DNA of 64,000 nucleotides from Polaromonas sp. AER18D-145 (lineage in GTDB: Bacteria; Pseudomonadota; Gammaproteobacteria; Burkholderiales; Burkholderiaceae_C). How positions within the stretch are numbered: position 1 is the stretch's first letter; each line of letters starts with the position of its first letter. Both the position numbers and the translations under genes were made by a program. The notes under the pieces are model-generated. The model worked only from the letters and a program-made list of their open reading frames with translations, was not told the origin of the DNA and did not search any database. Shown here in pieces: positions 37,078 through 50,003 of the stretch. The stretch covers positions 79,655-143,654 of the forward strand of contig NZ_NBZV01000005.1 in NCBI RefSeq assembly GCF_002379095.1, read 5' to 3'.

Positions 37078-37575
37078 ATGAATACACGATGGAAACCCAG
37101 TGTCACGGTCGCCGCCATCATCGAGCGCGAGGGCCGGTTTTTGCTGGTGGAGGAACACACGCAGGATGGCCTGCGCCTGAACAATCCGGCCGGCCACCTG
37201 GACCCGGGCGAAAGCCCGATCCAGGGTTGCGCCCGGGAAACGCTGGAGGAGACCGCATTTCACTTCACGCCGCAGTCGCTGGTGGGTATCTATATGTCGC
37301 GCTTCGAAAAACCGGTGCCTGGCCAGGACATCCCGCTGGACATCACCTACCTGCGTTTTGCCTTTTGCGGCACGCTGGGCGAGGAAATGGTCGGGCAGGC
37401 GCTGGACGAAGGCATTGTGCGCACCCTGTGGCTGACCCCTGAGGAGATCAGGGCTTGCACTCACTTGCACCGGAGCCCCCTGTTGCTGACCTGCATGGAA
37501 GACTACCTGGCAGGCAAGCGTTACCCGGTGGACCTGCTGACCACCGACCCCAGCGTCTACGACGCCAGGCCCTGA
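37078..37575 (+). CDS. Nudix hydrolase (NudJ-like)
   Basis: A 165-residue Nudix protein with the complete box GHLDPGESPIQGCARETLEE (G-x5-E-x7-RE-x2-EE), which binds the metal and the pyrophosphate substrate. NudJ proteins act on HMP-PP and nucleotides, and in many proteobacteria sit directly before mnmA, as here (38-base gap). The ATG at 37078 is preferred to 36991 since residues before it are not family-like. It is divergent from pntAa. Confidence 0.85.
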   Translation: MNTRWKPSVTVAAIIEREGRFLLVEEHTQDGLRLNNPAGHLDPGESPIQGCARETLEETAFHFTPQSLVGIYMSRFEKPVPGQDIPLDITYLRFAFCGTLGEEMVGQALDEGIVRTLWLTPEEIRACTHLHRSPLLLTCMEDYLAGKRYPVDLLTTDPSVYDARP

Positions 37576-37613
37576 GCCGCTCGCCCCATCGCGTCACCAC
37601 CTAAAATGCTGCA

Positions 37614-38765
37614 ATGCACAAGCAACGTATCGTTGTCGGTTTGAGCGGCGGCGTGGACTCCGCGGTGACGGCGCACCTGCTCAAACAACAGGGCCATGAA
37701 GTCATCGGCATCTTCATGAAGAACTGGGAAGATGACGACGACAGCGAGTTCTGCTCGTCCAACATCGACTTTGTCGACGCCGCGGCGGTGGCCGACGTGA
37801 TCGGCATCGCCATCGAACATGTCAACTTTGCCGCCGACTACAAGGACCGGGTGTTTGCCGAGTTCCTGCGCGAGTACCAGGCCGGCCGCACGCCGAATCC
37901 CGACATCCTGTGCAACGCCGAGATCAAGTTCAAGGCCTTTCTGGACCACGCGATGCGGCTGGGCGCCGAAAAAATCGCCACCGGGCACTATGCCCGCGTT
38001 CGCAGGAACGAAGCCACCGGCCTGCACGAACTGCTCAAGGGCCTGGACCCGTCCAAGGACCAGAGCTATTTCCTGCACCGGCTGAACCAGGCGCAGCTGT
38101 CCAAAACGCTGTTCCCGGTCGGTGAGCTGAAGAAGACCGAGGTGCGGCGCATCGCCGACGAGATCGGCCTGCCGAACGCGAAGAAAAAGGACTCGACCGG
38201 CATCTGCTTCATCGGTGAACGGCCTTTTCGCGAGTTCCTGAACCGCTACATCGCCAAGGCGCCGGGGCCAATCAGGAACGACCAGGGCCGGGTACTGGGC
38301 GAACATGTGGGCCTGAGTTTTTACACCCTGGGCCAGCGCCAAGGCCTGGGCATTGGCGGCGTGAAGGCGCGCGGCGCCGAGCTCAAGGCGGTGCAGGCGC
38401 TGGGCCAACGCGGTGTCGGCGAGCACGAGCCCTGGTTTGTGGCGCGCAAGGATATGGCGACCAACACCCTCTGGGTGGTGCAGGGTCACGACCACCCCTG
38501 GCTGTTGTCCACGCAGGTGCAGGTGCAGGACTGCAGCTGGGTCGCCGGTGCGCCACCGGCCTTGGGGGCCATGGCCGCCAAAACGCGCTACCGGCAGACC
38601 GACGCCGCCTGCACGCTGGTGACCGCTTCCGCCACACAGGCCGAACTGCGCTTCGAGCAGCCGCAGTGGGCGGTGACGCCCGGCCAGTCGGCCGTGCTCT
38701 ACCAGGGCGAGGTCTGCCTGGGCGGCGGCGTGATTGCCGCGAGCAACACGCCGGCGCTGCCTTGA
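37614..38765 (+). CDS. mnmA: tRNA-specific 2-thiouridylase MnmA
   Basis: Introduces the 2-thio group on U34 of tRNAs for Lys, Glu and Gln. The 383-residue protein has the PP-loop SGGVDS (11-16), the two catalytic cysteines Cys100 ([12 protein letters not shown]) and Cys198 ([10 protein letters not shown]), and the C-terminal beta-barrel domain. The start codon ATG at 37614 matches the family. Confidence 0.97.
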   Translation: MHKQRIVVGLSGGVDSAVTAHLLKQQGHEVIGIFMKNWEDDDDSEFCSSNIDFVDAAAVADVIGIAIEHVNFAADYKDRVFAEFLREYQAGRTPNPDILCNAEIKFKAFLDHAMRLGAEKIATGHYARVRRNEATGLHELLKGLDPSKDQSYFLHRLNQAQLSKTLFPVGELKKTEVRRIADEIGLPNAKKKDSTGICFIGERPFREFLNRYIAKAPGPIRNDQGRVLGEHVGLSFYTLGQRQGLGIGGVKARGAELKAVQALGQRGVGEHEPWFVARKDMATNTLWVVQGHDHPWLLSTQVQVQDCSWVAGAPPALGAMAAKTRYRQTDAACTLVTASATQAELRFEQPQWAVTPGQSAVLYQGEVCLGGGVIAASNTPALP

Positions 38766-38784
38766 GCCCGTCTTCCGATTTTTG

Positions 38785-38843
38785 CGGTCAAATCAGGGCT
38801 TAGCCCTTGATACATACGCGCTGATAGCTACTGATTTCATAGC
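38785..38843 (-). repeat. 59-bp dispersed element, copy 5 (behind mnmA)
   Basis: On the minus strand it starts GCTATGAAATCAGTAGC. Its right part is the clearest palindrome of the family (AAGGGCTAAGCCCT followed by GATTTGA). It lies between the convergent mnmA and sensor-kinase genes, which end 20 bases to either side. Confidence 0.85.
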
Positions 38844-38862
38844 ATATCGCACAACAAACCGG

Positions 38863-40689
38863 TTACGGAATCCGTATTTCAACGGCCGTGCGGCCCGCCC
38901 GGCTTTCGATGGCGACGGCCACGCCAATCGCGCTTGCCCGCTCACGCATCGACAGCAACCCCTTGCGCGGCGCGGCGGCGGCGTCGAACCCGCGTCCGTT
39001 GTCGACGACGCGCAGGCACACGCCGGCGCCGGCCATTTCGGCCTCGATCGCCAGCGTCGTCGCCTGCGAATGCTGCAGCACATTGGACAGCGCCTCGAAC
39101 ACCATGAACTGCAGCTGGCGCATGGCGTTGGCGTCCATGTGCGCGACCGGCTCGAGGCTGCCGACCACCCACTGCAGCTCGATGTCCGACGCGGCAAAAC
39201 GCGGCTCCAGCCGGTAACGCAGGTTGGCCAGCAGCGAGCTGATGTCGCCCGGCAGCAAATGCATGGCGTCGATGGACAGCTTGAGCTGGTCCAGCGTGTA
39301 ACGCAGCGTCTGCAAAACGTCGTCGGTGCTGGCCTTGCCCGACTGCAGCTGCCGGATCGCGGCGCTCAGGTGCGCGCCCACGCCGTCGTGCATGTCGCGC
39401 AGGATGCGGGTGCGCTCGCTGACCCGCTCCTGCTCGCGCGCCAGTTGTTCGACCTGGCGGTAGGTCTGGCCCAGCTCGCGCTCTTTCTGCGAGATGCGGG
39501 AAGACAGGTTGTTCATCAGGTCGCGCGCCTGGGTGCTGACCTCGCGAAAACGCGTGATCACGATATAGGCCAACGCCAGCCCGAACAGCACCGACGAGTA
39601 ACGCAGCAGGGTGTTGTCGGCGTAGGACGGGCTGATGCGGAAAACAAACCAGTCGCGCAGGCCCACCAGCACATTGACAAAAAGCGCCGCGGCCACCACC
39701 CGGTGTGACGGCGTGGCGTTGCGCAGCGCGCGCCAGCTGAAAAAGCCGATAAAGCAGGTGAACGTCAGTGCGTAAGCGCCGTACCAGGCGGTCAGCACAT
39801 GCGGGGATGCAAACACCAGTGCCCATGCAATCAGTGGCAGGCCCATGGCAAACAGTGTCCAGGTCATGCGGTTGAACCAGACCGCCGGCCTGAGCTCGGA
39901 CCAGCCGGCCACCCGCACGCCAAAACTTCCCATGCAGGTCAGCCAGCCGCCCGTCATCATCACCGTCACCATGCCCCAGGCCGGCCAGGGCAACGGCGGG
40001 TTTTCAATCAGCACATCGCTGACGCGCACCGTCCAGAACAGCTCAGCGAGCCCGCCCAGCAGGTACATCGGGTCGCGCACAGCGCGGTAGGCCCGCGCCG
40101 GGTCGGTCTGCGTGAACCACAAGGCCAGCGCCACCATGCCGACCATGAAGCTGAGCACCACCACCACCAGCGTTCCGGTTGCGCGCCAGTTGTAGTCGCT
40201 GCGGTAAAGCCGCCTGACCTCCTCGTCCGGCCCCATCACCGGCGCTGCCAACCCGCCGCGCCGGCCCACGTCGGTGCGGACATGGATCAACAGCCGGTTG
40301 GAGGGCCGCAGGAGATCTGTCGCGACGGGCACAAAACGTGGCACCTTGGCGTAGTCGCCCCCATTGAACTTTGTCAGGTCGCCATTTTTTTCCAGCAGAT
40401 TGCCGTTGAGCCAGATTTCATAAGCGTTGCCCAGCCTGGGTATGTAGATGGCATAGGATTTGGCGCTGGTGGCCGGCGGTCCGAAGTCAATTTCAAAGGT
40501 GGCCGCGCCGGCCAGCCCGGGATGACGCCGGTCCCAGTGGTAGGGCAGCTCGACACTGGACGGCACCGGCGCCCCGCCCTGCAGCGTGACGAGGGCCCTG
40601 GCCTGGCGCAGTTCCTGCACCTCGGCCTGGGCGCTGCCCCACCCGAGCAGGGCCCACACCAGCCCACACCAGAGACTGCCGACACGCAT
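38863..40689 (-). CDS. Sensor histidine kinase, 7TM-DISM type
   Basis: Two-component kinase of 608 residues. A signal peptide (1-22) leads into a periplasmic jelly-roll-like domain (about 25-165, 7TMR-DISMED2 type, possibly binding a carbohydrate-like ligand). Seven hydrophobic helices follow (174-375), then a coiled coil and a HisKA_3/HATPase core with His434 in RDMHDGVGAHL, the N-box FEALSNVLQHSQ and the G-box VVDNGRGFD. The ATG at 40689 matches the signal peptide. It lies 19 bases after its LuxR-type regulator. The signal and targets are unknown. Confidence 0.85.
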   Translation of the reverse strand: MRVGSLWCGLVWALLGWGSAQAEVQELRQARALVTLQGGAPVPSSVELPYHWDRRHPGLAGAATFEIDFGPPATSAKSYAIYIPRLGNAYEIWLNGNLLEKNGDLTKFNGGDYAKVPRFVPVATDLLRPSNRLLIHVRTDVGRRGGLAAPVMGPDEEVRRLYRSDYNWRATGTLVVVVLSFMVGMVALALWFTQTDPARAYRAVRDPMYLLGGLAELFWTVRVSDVLIENPPLPWPAWGMVTVMMTGGWLTCMGSFGVRVAGWSELRPAVWFNRMTWTLFAMGLPLIAWALVFASPHVLTAWYGAYALTFTCFIGFFSWRALRNATPSHRVVAAALFVNVLVGLRDWFVFRISPSYADNTLLRYSSVLFGLALAYIVITRFREVSTQARDLMNNLSSRISQKERELGQTYRQVEQLAREQERVSERTRILRDMHDGVGAHLSAAIRQLQSGKASTDDVLQTLRYTLDQLKLSIDAMHLLPGDISSLLANLRYRLEPRFAASDIELQWVVGSLEPVAHMDANAMRQLQFMVFEALSNVLQHSQATTLAIEAEMAGAGVCLRVVDNGRGFDAAAAPRKGLLSMRERASAIGVAVAIESRAGRTAVEIRIP

Positions 40690-40708
40690 GTCTTCAGGCC
40701 CCCACGGC

Positions 40709-41446
40709 TCAGCGCGAGCCGGTCGCCGTCGGCGGCTGCAGCAGGCCCAGCCGGGTCGCCTCGTAAACCGCCTCGCTTTTGGAGTGCACCGCAAGCTTGG
40801 TGTAGAGGTTCTTGATGTGGGACTGGACGGTATGCACGCTCACACTCTTGAGTCTTGAAATTTCCGCATAGGAAAAGCCGCGCGCGATCAGCTCCAGGAC
40901 TTCCTGCTCCCGCACGGACAGCAGCGCACGGCCGGGGCCAGCGACAGCCGTCTCGCCCGGGCCGCGCACCCCTGCTCCGGCCGCCGCAGCGGCGGGCGCC
41001 TGATCGACCAGGTGCAGCGCACGGTACTTGGCCAGCACCCGGCGCGCGATCATCGGCGAGATCGGCGAGGCGCCGTCCTTCATCTCCAGAATCGTGTGCG
41101 CAATGTTGTCCGGCGTGAAATCCTTCTGGATGTAACCGAGGGCGCCGGCTTCGACGCTGGACAGCACGCTGTCTTCGTCGCCAAACATCGAAATCACCAG
41201 CGCCTCGCACGAGGGCCGCAAGCGCCCCGCCAGCCGGATCAGGTCCAGCCCGTTGCCATCGGGCAGCGCCAGGTCCGTCAGCAGGATATCGATGACCTGG
41301 TTCTTGTCCTCGATCAGCGCCCGGGCTTCCTCGAAGGTGCCCACGCCGGCGACCAGATGCAGCTGCCCACAGCCCGAGACGCTGTCCGCGAAGAAGTCCC
41401 GCGTCGGAACATCGTCCTCAACAATCAGTACGCGCCATTCGGGCAT
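40709..41446 (-). CDS. LuxR-type response regulator, partner of the 7TM-DISM kinase
   Basis: Response regulator of 245 residues with receiver domain (acidic Glu10-Asp11-Asp12, phosphoacceptor Asp58 in ILLTDLALPDG) and a LuxR helix-turn-helix (LLSVREQEVLELIARGFSYA ... VHTVQSHIKNLYTKL). An alanine/glycine-rich linker joins them. The ATG at 41446 is preferred because MPEWRVLIVEDD is the natural receiver start. It is the first gene of the pair. Confidence 0.88.
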   Translation of the reverse strand: MPEWRVLIVEDDVPTRDFFADSVSGCGQLHLVAGVGTFEEARALIEDKNQVIDILLTDLALPDGNGLDLIRLAGRLRPSCEALVISMFGDEDSVLSSVEAGALGYIQKDFTPDNIAHTILEMKDGASPISPMIARRVLAKYRALHLVDQAPAAAAAGAGVRGPGETAVAGPGRALLSVREQEVLELIARGFSYAEISRLKSVSVHTVQSHIKNLYTKLAVHSKSEAVYEATRLGLLQPPTATGSR

Positions 41447-41629
41447 GGGTGAAATCTTTGGAAGAGGCTGCACAGCAGCCGATGATAAAGGCATGACTCA
41501 GGGACAGCAGGCGTGGAACCCGCTTGCGGCATGCGCGTCAACCTCCACTGTTAACGCTGTACGTGCCGGCGGCAATCCCCCGTTTATGGGGCTGGCCGCA
41601 CATGAGCGCCGGCGCTTGTCGATGATTGA

Positions 41630-41688
41630 AAGGAAAATAGGCCTTTTGCCCTTTTCAGACGGGCGCCATTAGCTCTTTTTTTGATAGC
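41630..41688 (-). repeat. 59-bp dispersed element, copy 6 (behind mipA)
   Basis: On the minus strand it starts GCTATCAAAAAAAGAGC, 11 bases after the mipA stop, and ends CCTATTTTCCTT. It is more degenerate at the right end than other copies. Confidence 0.8.
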
Positions 41689-41699
41689 AAGTCTGCGCC

Positions 41700-43127
41700 C
41701 TACAGCACGGTTTCGAGGTAGGTGTAGATGTAGTTGGAGCCGCCGTTGACGTTGCCCAGCAGGCGCGAGGCGCCAAAGATCCCGGAACGGTGCGACACGC
41801 CGAAGCCGAGATAGGTGTTCTTCAGCGCGCGTGACCCCACCAGGTCGCCCAGGCTGACGTCGATGCTCGGGTCCAGGTAGTTGAGCAGCCGCGAGGTCTG
41901 GCGCCCGCGCGCTGCCTGGCTGCTGGACTCGCTGTAGGGCACACGTTGCGCGAGCGATACCCCGATGCCCAGGCCGAGTCGGGTCTTGACGCGATCGCTC
42001 CATGGAAAGCCGTAGTAATAGGCCTTCATGAAGGCGTCGAACTGCAGCCCGTTGAGCGCCAGCCCGCGGTCGACGTGCTGCAACAGGCCGACGTAACCGA
42101 CGATGTCCAGCGGCCAGCCATTGAGCTGCTCGATGAAAGGCTTGCCGATCTGCACGCCTGCGATGCGTGTCGAGTTGACCTTGGCTGTCGAAGCGCAGGT
42201 CAGCGTGATGATCTTGGCCAGGTGGCAGCCGTCTTCCGTGGACTTGCCGTACAGCACCTTGACGTGGGTGGGTGAACTTTCCTCGGCCCAGTGCTGCTTG
42301 TGGGTGCCGAAATCGTAGGCGGCGCCAAAATACACGGCGGTCTGCGGCGCCTTGCGGACAATCGGGCTGCCCTTCACCTTGCTGCTCAGGTCGGTGCGCG
42401 AGACGCCGCCCAGCAGGCGCCAGCCGTCGCTCAGTGCGTAGGCTGCATACAGCCCCAGCGTGGTGTTGATGCCGCTGCCGGCCGCGTAAGCCGGCCGCGT
42501 CCCGGTGGCTTCGCCGGGCCGCACGCCGTAGTAATAGTTGTTCAGTCTGGCATCGCGCATGGCCACCGTCAGGCTGGGGCGCAGCGTGAGCCGTCCCGAG
42601 CGCCAGTCGTGGCTGAAGCCCAGCCGCACTTCCCGGCCTCTGGAAAAGCCCGACACATCCTGCACAAACTCCGCCTGCACGGTTCCCCAGGGCTGGCGGT
42701 AGCGCCAGGACACGCCAGCGTCCAGACCGGCGCCGCGCTCGGCCATGCCGGCCAGGCTGGCCGGTAAGCGGTCGTCGCTGAAGCCCTCGAAGCGCTGATC
42801 GAGGAACAGGTCGACCCGCTGCGCCTCGTCCTTGAAGACCTTCACCCCCACGCGGCTGGCGTGAAGAAACAGGCGCTCGCCTTCGTAAAGGTAAAGTGGC
42901 ATCAGGTCATAACGCACGCCGCCGCCCACGTAGGGCGACTGCTCGGCACGCACCAGGAAGCCCAGCCCGGCACTGCCGGACCCGTCGAGCAGATCGCTGA
43001 GGGTATCGGTGTTGGCATGGGCCGCCGGTACGAGCAGGCAACCCGCCGCCAGCAGGATGGCGCCCAGCGGCTTGCACAAGGCGGTCAGGCGCAGGCCTGT
43101 TTTTTCAGGATCGGGGTGGGGGCTCAT
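41700..43127 (-). CDS. MipA/OmpV-family outer-membrane protein with extra C-terminal domain
   Basis: The protein has 475 residues with a signal peptide cleaved near PAAHA (about residue 38). Residues 45-300 match the MipA/OmpV beta-barrel pattern, from EQSPYVGGGVRYDLMPLYLY to QTAVYFGAAYDF. A second half of about 170 residues follows, rich in alternating aromatic beta-strands (MKAYYYGFPWSDRVKTRLGL, YLGFGVSHRSGIFG, NYIYTYLETVL). MipA proteins are normally about 260 residues, so this looks like two membrane-barrel domains in one chain. The second part recalls small outer-membrane enzymes of the PagL type, but this is not certain. Confidence 0.7.
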   Translation of the reverse strand: MSPHPDPEKTGLRLTALCKPLGAILLAAGCLLVPAAHANTDTLSDLLDGSGSAGLGFLVRAEQSPYVGGGVRYDLMPLYLYEGERLFLHASRVGVKVFKDEAQRVDLFLDQRFEGFSDDRLPASLAGMAERGAGLDAGVSWRYRQPWGTVQAEFVQDVSGFSRGREVRLGFSHDWRSGRLTLRPSLTVAMRDARLNNYYYGVRPGEATGTRPAYAAGSGINTTLGLYAAYALSDGWRLLGGVSRTDLSSKVKGSPIVRKAPQTAVYFGAAYDFGTHKQHWAEESSPTHVKVLYGKSTEDGCHLAKIITLTCASTAKVNSTRIAGVQIGKPFIEQLNGWPLDIVGYVGLLQHVDRGLALNGLQFDAFMKAYYYGFPWSDRVKTRLGLGIGVSLAQRVPYSESSSQAARGRQTSRLLNYLDPSIDVSLGDLVGSRALKNTYLGFGVSHRSGIFGASRLLGNVNGGSNYIYTYLETVL

Positions 43128-43275
43128 CTCGGCACTTTCAGTTGGCAGGTTTTCATCCTAGCCAACAAAGCCCTGCCGAAACGGTCCGTGCCTGAAAACG
43201 GGGCCGGCGCCTACAGGGGTGCAGGGTGCCGGTTGACAAAAACCGTTGCATCAACGGTTCAGACGGGAAAGCCGG

Positions 43276-43776
43276 TCAGAACGGAATGTCGTCGTCCATG
43301 TCGTCAAAGCCGCTGGCGGCCTTGGTCGGTGCAGGCGCAGGCGCACGGGGGGCTGGCGCCGGCGCACGCGGCGCGGCCACCGGACGGGAATACTGGCGTT
43401 CGCCGCCATCGCCGTCACCGTCACCGCCGGGCGAACCCATGCCTTCCCGGCTACCGAGCATCTGCATTTCGCTGGCGATGATGTCGGTCGCGTATTTCTC
43501 GACGCCGTCCTTGTCGGTGTACTTGCGCGTTTTCAGGCGCCCTTCAATGTAAACCGAGCGGCCTTTCTTGAGGTACTCGCCGACGATCTCGGCCTGGCGG
43601 CCGAAAAAGCTGACGCGGTGCCATTCGGTCTCCTCGACCATCTCACCGGCCTTGTTCTTGTACTTGCTGCTGGTGGCCAGCGCGATGTTGGCCACGGCGT
43701 CGCCGCTGGGCAGGTAACGCACTTCGGGGTCGCGGCCCAAGTTGCCGACGAGGATGACTTTGTTGACAGATGCCAT
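43276..43776 (-). CDS. ssb: Single-stranded DNA-binding protein
   Basis: A 166-residue SSB with the OB-fold in residues 1-110 ([20 protein letters not shown] ... [15 protein letters not shown]), a Pro/Ala-rich linker and the acidic tail DDMDDDIPF, which recruits partner proteins. The ATG at 43776 is preferred over 43872. It lies 19 bases after the MFS gene, a usual neighbour in Burkholderiales, with uvrA beyond. Confidence 0.97.
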   Translation of the reverse strand: MASVNKVILVGNLGRDPEVRYLPSGDAVANIALATSSKYKNKAGEMVEETEWHRVSFFGRQAEIVGEYLKKGRSVYIEGRLKTRKYTDKDGVEKYATDIIASEMQMLGSREGMGSPGGDGDGDGGERQYSRPVAAPRAPAPAPRAPAPAPTKAASGFDDMDDDIPF

Positions 43777-43795
43777 GGCATGTTCTCCTAATTTT

Positions 43796-45040
43796 TCACA
43801 GTTTAACTGGCTGGGCCGCCACCGCACCAGCCGCTTCGGAGCCGGCCGGCCCGGAAACCGGCGCGACGGCATGCCGTCCTGGCGCCTTCATCGGCCAGGC
43901 CACCAGCAGCCACAGCAGCATGAGCCCGCCGCAGGCCGCAAACAGGGCTTGTGCCCCCGCGGTTTTGGCCAGCCAGCCGCCCAGGGCGCCGCCGGCAAAA
44001 AATCCGAGCGACTGCAGTGTGTTGTAGACCCCGAGCGCCGCACCGCGGGAATGGGCCGGCGCCACCCGTGACGCCAGGCTGGGCTGGGAGGCCTCAAGCA
44101 CATTGAAGCCGCAGAAAAACAGGAACAGCAAGGCGCCCAGCCAAGCCAGGCTGGGGCTGCCCTGCATCGCCACGCCCATCAGTCCGAACTGCACCAGCGT
44201 GATCAGGCCCACCGCGGCCAGGAACACGGCGCGCAGGAAGCCGCGCTTTTCCATGGGGAACAGCGTGAACCCCATCACCAGGAAGGAGGCCAGCACCGCC
44301 GGCAGGTAGACCTGCCAGTGGCTGTCCTTGTCCAGCCCGGCCTGCACCAGCAGCGCGGGAATGGCCACCCACATGGCCAGCTGGACGGCGTGCAGCACAA
44401 ACACGCCGACATCGAGGCGCAGCAAGGCCGGGTGGCTCAAGACCTCGGCAAGGCTGCCGCGCGGCCGGTTCACGTGTTGCGCCGGCTCGGGCGGCACCCA
44501 CCAGATCACCACCACGATGCCGGCCAGCGCCAGCAAACCGGTGAAGGCAAACAGCCCGCCCAGGCCAACCTGCGCGGCCAGCAGCGGCGCCAGCACCAGC
44601 GACAGCGCAAACATCAGGGCAATGCTGGCGCCCACCAGCGCCATGGCCTTGGTGCGCACCTCGTCGCGCGTGGTGTCGGCCAGCAGCGCGGTGACGGCGG
44701 CCGAAATGGCGCCAGCGCCCTGCAGCGACCGCCCAATGATCAGCCAGGTCAGGTCGGGCGCCCAGGTGGCGACAAAACTGCCCAGCGCAAACACCACCAA
44801 GCCAAACACAATGACTTTCTTGCGGCCCAGCCAGTCCGAGGCCATGCCAAAGGGAATCTGCAGCAGGCCCTGGGTCAGGCCGTAAATGCCCATGGCCAGA
44901 CCGACACGCGCCGGGTCGTCACCGCCCGGGTAACGCGCCGCCTCCAGCGCAAACACCGGCAGCACCAGGAAGAGCCCGAGCATGCGCAGCGCAAAAATCG
45001 AGGCCAACGACGCGCTGGCGCGCCGCTCGGTCGCGGTCAT
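43796..45040 (-). CDS. MFS transporter (YajR-like)
   Basis: Membrane protein of 414 residues with 12 helices. It has the MFS loop motif [16 protein letters not shown] and the opening [21 protein letters not shown], typical of the YajR-like drug/H+ antiporter group. The substrate is not known. The ATG at 45040 is preferred to the longer reading. The 232-base gap to divergent uvrA must hold both promoters, but no convincing LexA site was found there. Confidence 0.85.
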   Translation of the reverse strand: MTATERRASASLASIFALRMLGLFLVLPVFALEAARYPGGDDPARVGLAMGIYGLTQGLLQIPFGMASDWLGRKKVIVFGLVVFALGSFVATWAPDLTWLIIGRSLQGAGAISAAVTALLADTTRDEVRTKAMALVGASIALMFALSLVLAPLLAAQVGLGGLFAFTGLLALAGIVVVIWWVPPEPAQHVNRPRGSLAEVLSHPALLRLDVGVFVLHAVQLAMWVAIPALLVQAGLDKDSHWQVYLPAVLASFLVMGFTLFPMEKRGFLRAVFLAAVGLITLVQFGLMGVAMQGSPSLAWLGALLFLFFCGFNVLEASQPSLASRVAPAHSRGAALGVYNTLQSLGFFAGGALGGWLAKTAGAQALFAACGGLMLLWLLVAWPMKAPGRHAVAPVSGPAGSEAAGAVAAQPVKL

Positions 45041-45272
45041 GGGGTAGGAAGGCAGGTGGGGGCGGGCTGAGGACACAGAGGAGGGCTGGAAAATTTGAAA
45101 ACCAAAAAAGGCTGGCGGGGTCATCCGCGGAAGATAAGACCTATTGTCTTTGAATTGGACCGCGTTTCATTTGCCCCTGCGCAAGCACGAACTGCGCCCA
45201 CGCCGGGCGACAGGAGCCCGCCCCATAGCCCTGGAACCCCGAAAAACACACATCGGTCTATGATGGAGGGTT

Positions 45273-48361
<3,089 letters not shown>

Positions 48362-48365
<4 letters not shown>

Positions 48366-48420
48366 AGAAACTGGCTGCAGCCCTTGATTTATGGGCGTGA
48401 GCGGCTACTATTTTCATAGC
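48362..48420 (-). repeat. 59-bp dispersed element, copy 7 (overlaps the uvrA stop)
   Basis: On the minus strand it starts GCTATGAAAATAGTAGC and has AAGGGCTGCAGCC at the right. Its outer end covers the uvrA TAG codon (48363-48365), and it ends 17 bases before the thioesterase start. Confidence 0.8.
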
Positions 48421-48437
48421 ATTTCACAAGGAGCCGT

Positions 48438-48887
48438 ATGTCGTCGATCACCCTGCGTTTTCTGGCCGAACCTAGCACCATCAACTTCGGCGGCAAGGTC
48501 CACGGCGGCACCGTCATGAAGTGGATTGACGAGGCCGGCTACGCCTGCGCCACACGCTGGGCCAAGCGTTACTGCGTCACCGTTTCTGTCGGCAGCATCC
48601 GCTTCCAGCGCCCCATCATGATCGGCGACCTGGTGGAAGTGCAGGCGCGGCTGGCCTACACCGGCAGCACCAGCATGAACATCGCGGTCGAGGTGCGCGC
48701 CGGCGACATGAAGACCGGCGAGATGGAAGTCATCACCGAATGTGTGGTGGTGTTTGTCGCGGTGGACCCGAACGGAAAAACCATCCCCGTGGACCCCTGG
48801 CTGCCCGAAACGCCGGGTGACATCGCCCTGGCGCAAAACGTCAAGGCCCATCTGGACATGGCGCGCGCTGCACAGCCGCACGCCTGA
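48438..48887 (+). CDS. Acyl-CoA thioesterase, hotdog fold (YciA-like)
   Basis: A 149-residue hotdog-fold enzyme predicted to hydrolyse acyl-CoA. It shows NFGGKVHGGTVMKWIDEAGY, where the aspartate is the usual catalytic residue, and VGSIRFQRPIMIGDLVEVQA. AAGGAG precedes the ATG. Its stop overlaps the start of the next gene (TGATG). Confidence 0.88.
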   Translation: MSSITLRFLAEPSTINFGGKVHGGTVMKWIDEAGYACATRWAKRYCVTVSVGSIRFQRPIMIGDLVEVQARLAYTGSTSMNIAVEVRAGDMKTGEMEVITECVVVFVAVDPNGKTIPVDPWLPETPGDIALAQNVKAHLDMARAAQPHA

Positions 48888-49801
48888 TGCGACAGAACGC
48901 CCTGACGGGCCGCGATCTGGCGGCCGCCCTCGTGGTGGTCGTGGTCTGGGGCGTCAACTTTGTGGTCATGAAGTTCGCGCTGCGCGACTTCACGCCCTTC
49001 CAGCTGGGCGCCGCGCGTTATGTCTTTGCGGTGCTGCCGCTGGTGCTGTTTGTGCGGCCGCCCGCCATCCCGTGGAAATGGCTGGTGTTTTACGGCCTGT
49101 TCCAGGGCGTCGGGCAGTTCGGCATCCTGTTCCTCGCGCTGAAAGTAGGCATGACGGCGGCGCTGGCCTCGGTGTTGCTGCAGACCCAGGTTTTTTTCAC
49201 CGCACTGTTCGGCTTTGTGCTGCTGCACGAGCGCGCCAGCCGCCCGCTGCAGGCCGGCATGGTGCTCGCGGCGCTGGGCCTGGCCTGCTTTGCCCTGAAC
49301 TACCTGTCACCGGCTGGCGCAGGCACTGGCGCCGCCACCACGCTGGCGGGCTTTGTGCTCACGCTGGGTGCCGCCGCCATGTGGGCCATGTCCAACATCG
49401 TGGCGCGCCACGTGCAGCAAGGCGGGGCAGCCTACTCACCGATGGCCTTTGTGGTCTGGAGCGGCATTTTCGCCATCCTGCCCTTCACGCTGCTGTCCCT
49501 GGTGTTCGACCCCGAGGTGACGCGCTGGCAGTGGACCCAGGCCCGCGCCTCCAGCTGGCTGGCGGTGGCCTACCTCGGCTGGGTCGCGACCATCCTGGGT
49601 TACAGCCTGTGGACCGGCCTGCTCAAGCACCACCCCGCCAACCGCGTTGCGCCCTTCAGCCTGGGCGTGCCGGTGGTGGGCCTGACCACCGGCATGCTGG
49701 TGCTCGGCGAAGCCATCACGCCCTGGCAGTGGGCCGGCATCACGCTGGTGGTGGCGGCGCTGGCCTGCGTGATGCTGGGCGGGCTGATCAAGCCGCGCTG
49801 A
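48887..49801 (+). CDS. EamA-family (DMT) exporter, first of three
   Basis: Ten-helix drug/metabolite-type transporter of 304 residues with two EamA repeats (about 12-140 and 155-300). VVVVWGVNFVVMKFAL at the start and ACVMLGGLIKPR at the end are typical; members of this subgroup export amino acids such as cysteine precursors. Substrate not assignable. Coupled to the thioesterase gene by a one-base overlap. Confidence 0.85.
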   Translation: MRQNALTGRDLAAALVVVVVWGVNFVVMKFALRDFTPFQLGAARYVFAVLPLVLFVRPPAIPWKWLVFYGLFQGVGQFGILFLALKVGMTAALASVLLQTQVFFTALFGFVLLHERASRPLQAGMVLAALGLACFALNYLSPAGAGTGAATTLAGFVLTLGAAAMWAMSNIVARHVQQGGAAYSPMAFVVWSGIFAILPFTLLSLVFDPEVTRWQWTQARASSWLAVAYLGWVATILGYSLWTGLLKHHPANRVAPFSLGVPVVGLTTGMLVLGEAITPWQWAGITLVVAALACVMLGGLIKPR

Positions 49802-49898
49802 GACGCGTCGGCCCCACGGCTGGTTGCGTGAAAAAAGCGGTCAGCAGACGCGGGCAAACCAGGCTCCCAAGAAAATGAAGTCATCGGTAAACGTGGCT

Positions 49899-49920
49899 CC
49901 CGGATCAAGTCCGGGATGAC
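49899..49920. repeat. Short palindromic repeat of a widespread proteobacterial type
   Basis: CCCGGATCAAGTCCGGGATG contains a six-pair stem CCCGGA/TCCGGG with a five-base loop. The same motif is known as a scattered repeat in many proteobacteria. It stands between an EamA gene and the 59-bp element at 49939. Confidence 0.55.
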
Positions 49921-49938
49921 ACCCACGAGCAAGACATC

Positions 49939-49997
49939 GCTATCAATTCAATAGCTATTAGCGCTTGCAAGACAGGGGCCAGAGCCCCAAAAGGCTT
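49939..49997 (+). repeat. 59-bp dispersed element, copy 8 (behind pyrF)
   Basis: Starts with the perfect core GCTATCAATTCAATAGC and has GGGGCCAGAGCCCC at the right. It lies six bases from the pyrF stop, in the gap between the convergent EamA and pyrF genes. Confidence 0.85.
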
Positions 49998-50003
49998 GAA
50001 ACT

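Noticed and set aside
45041..45272. LexA/SOS operator upstream of uvrA
   Set aside because: No CTGT-N8-ACAG-type palindrome could be found in the gap.
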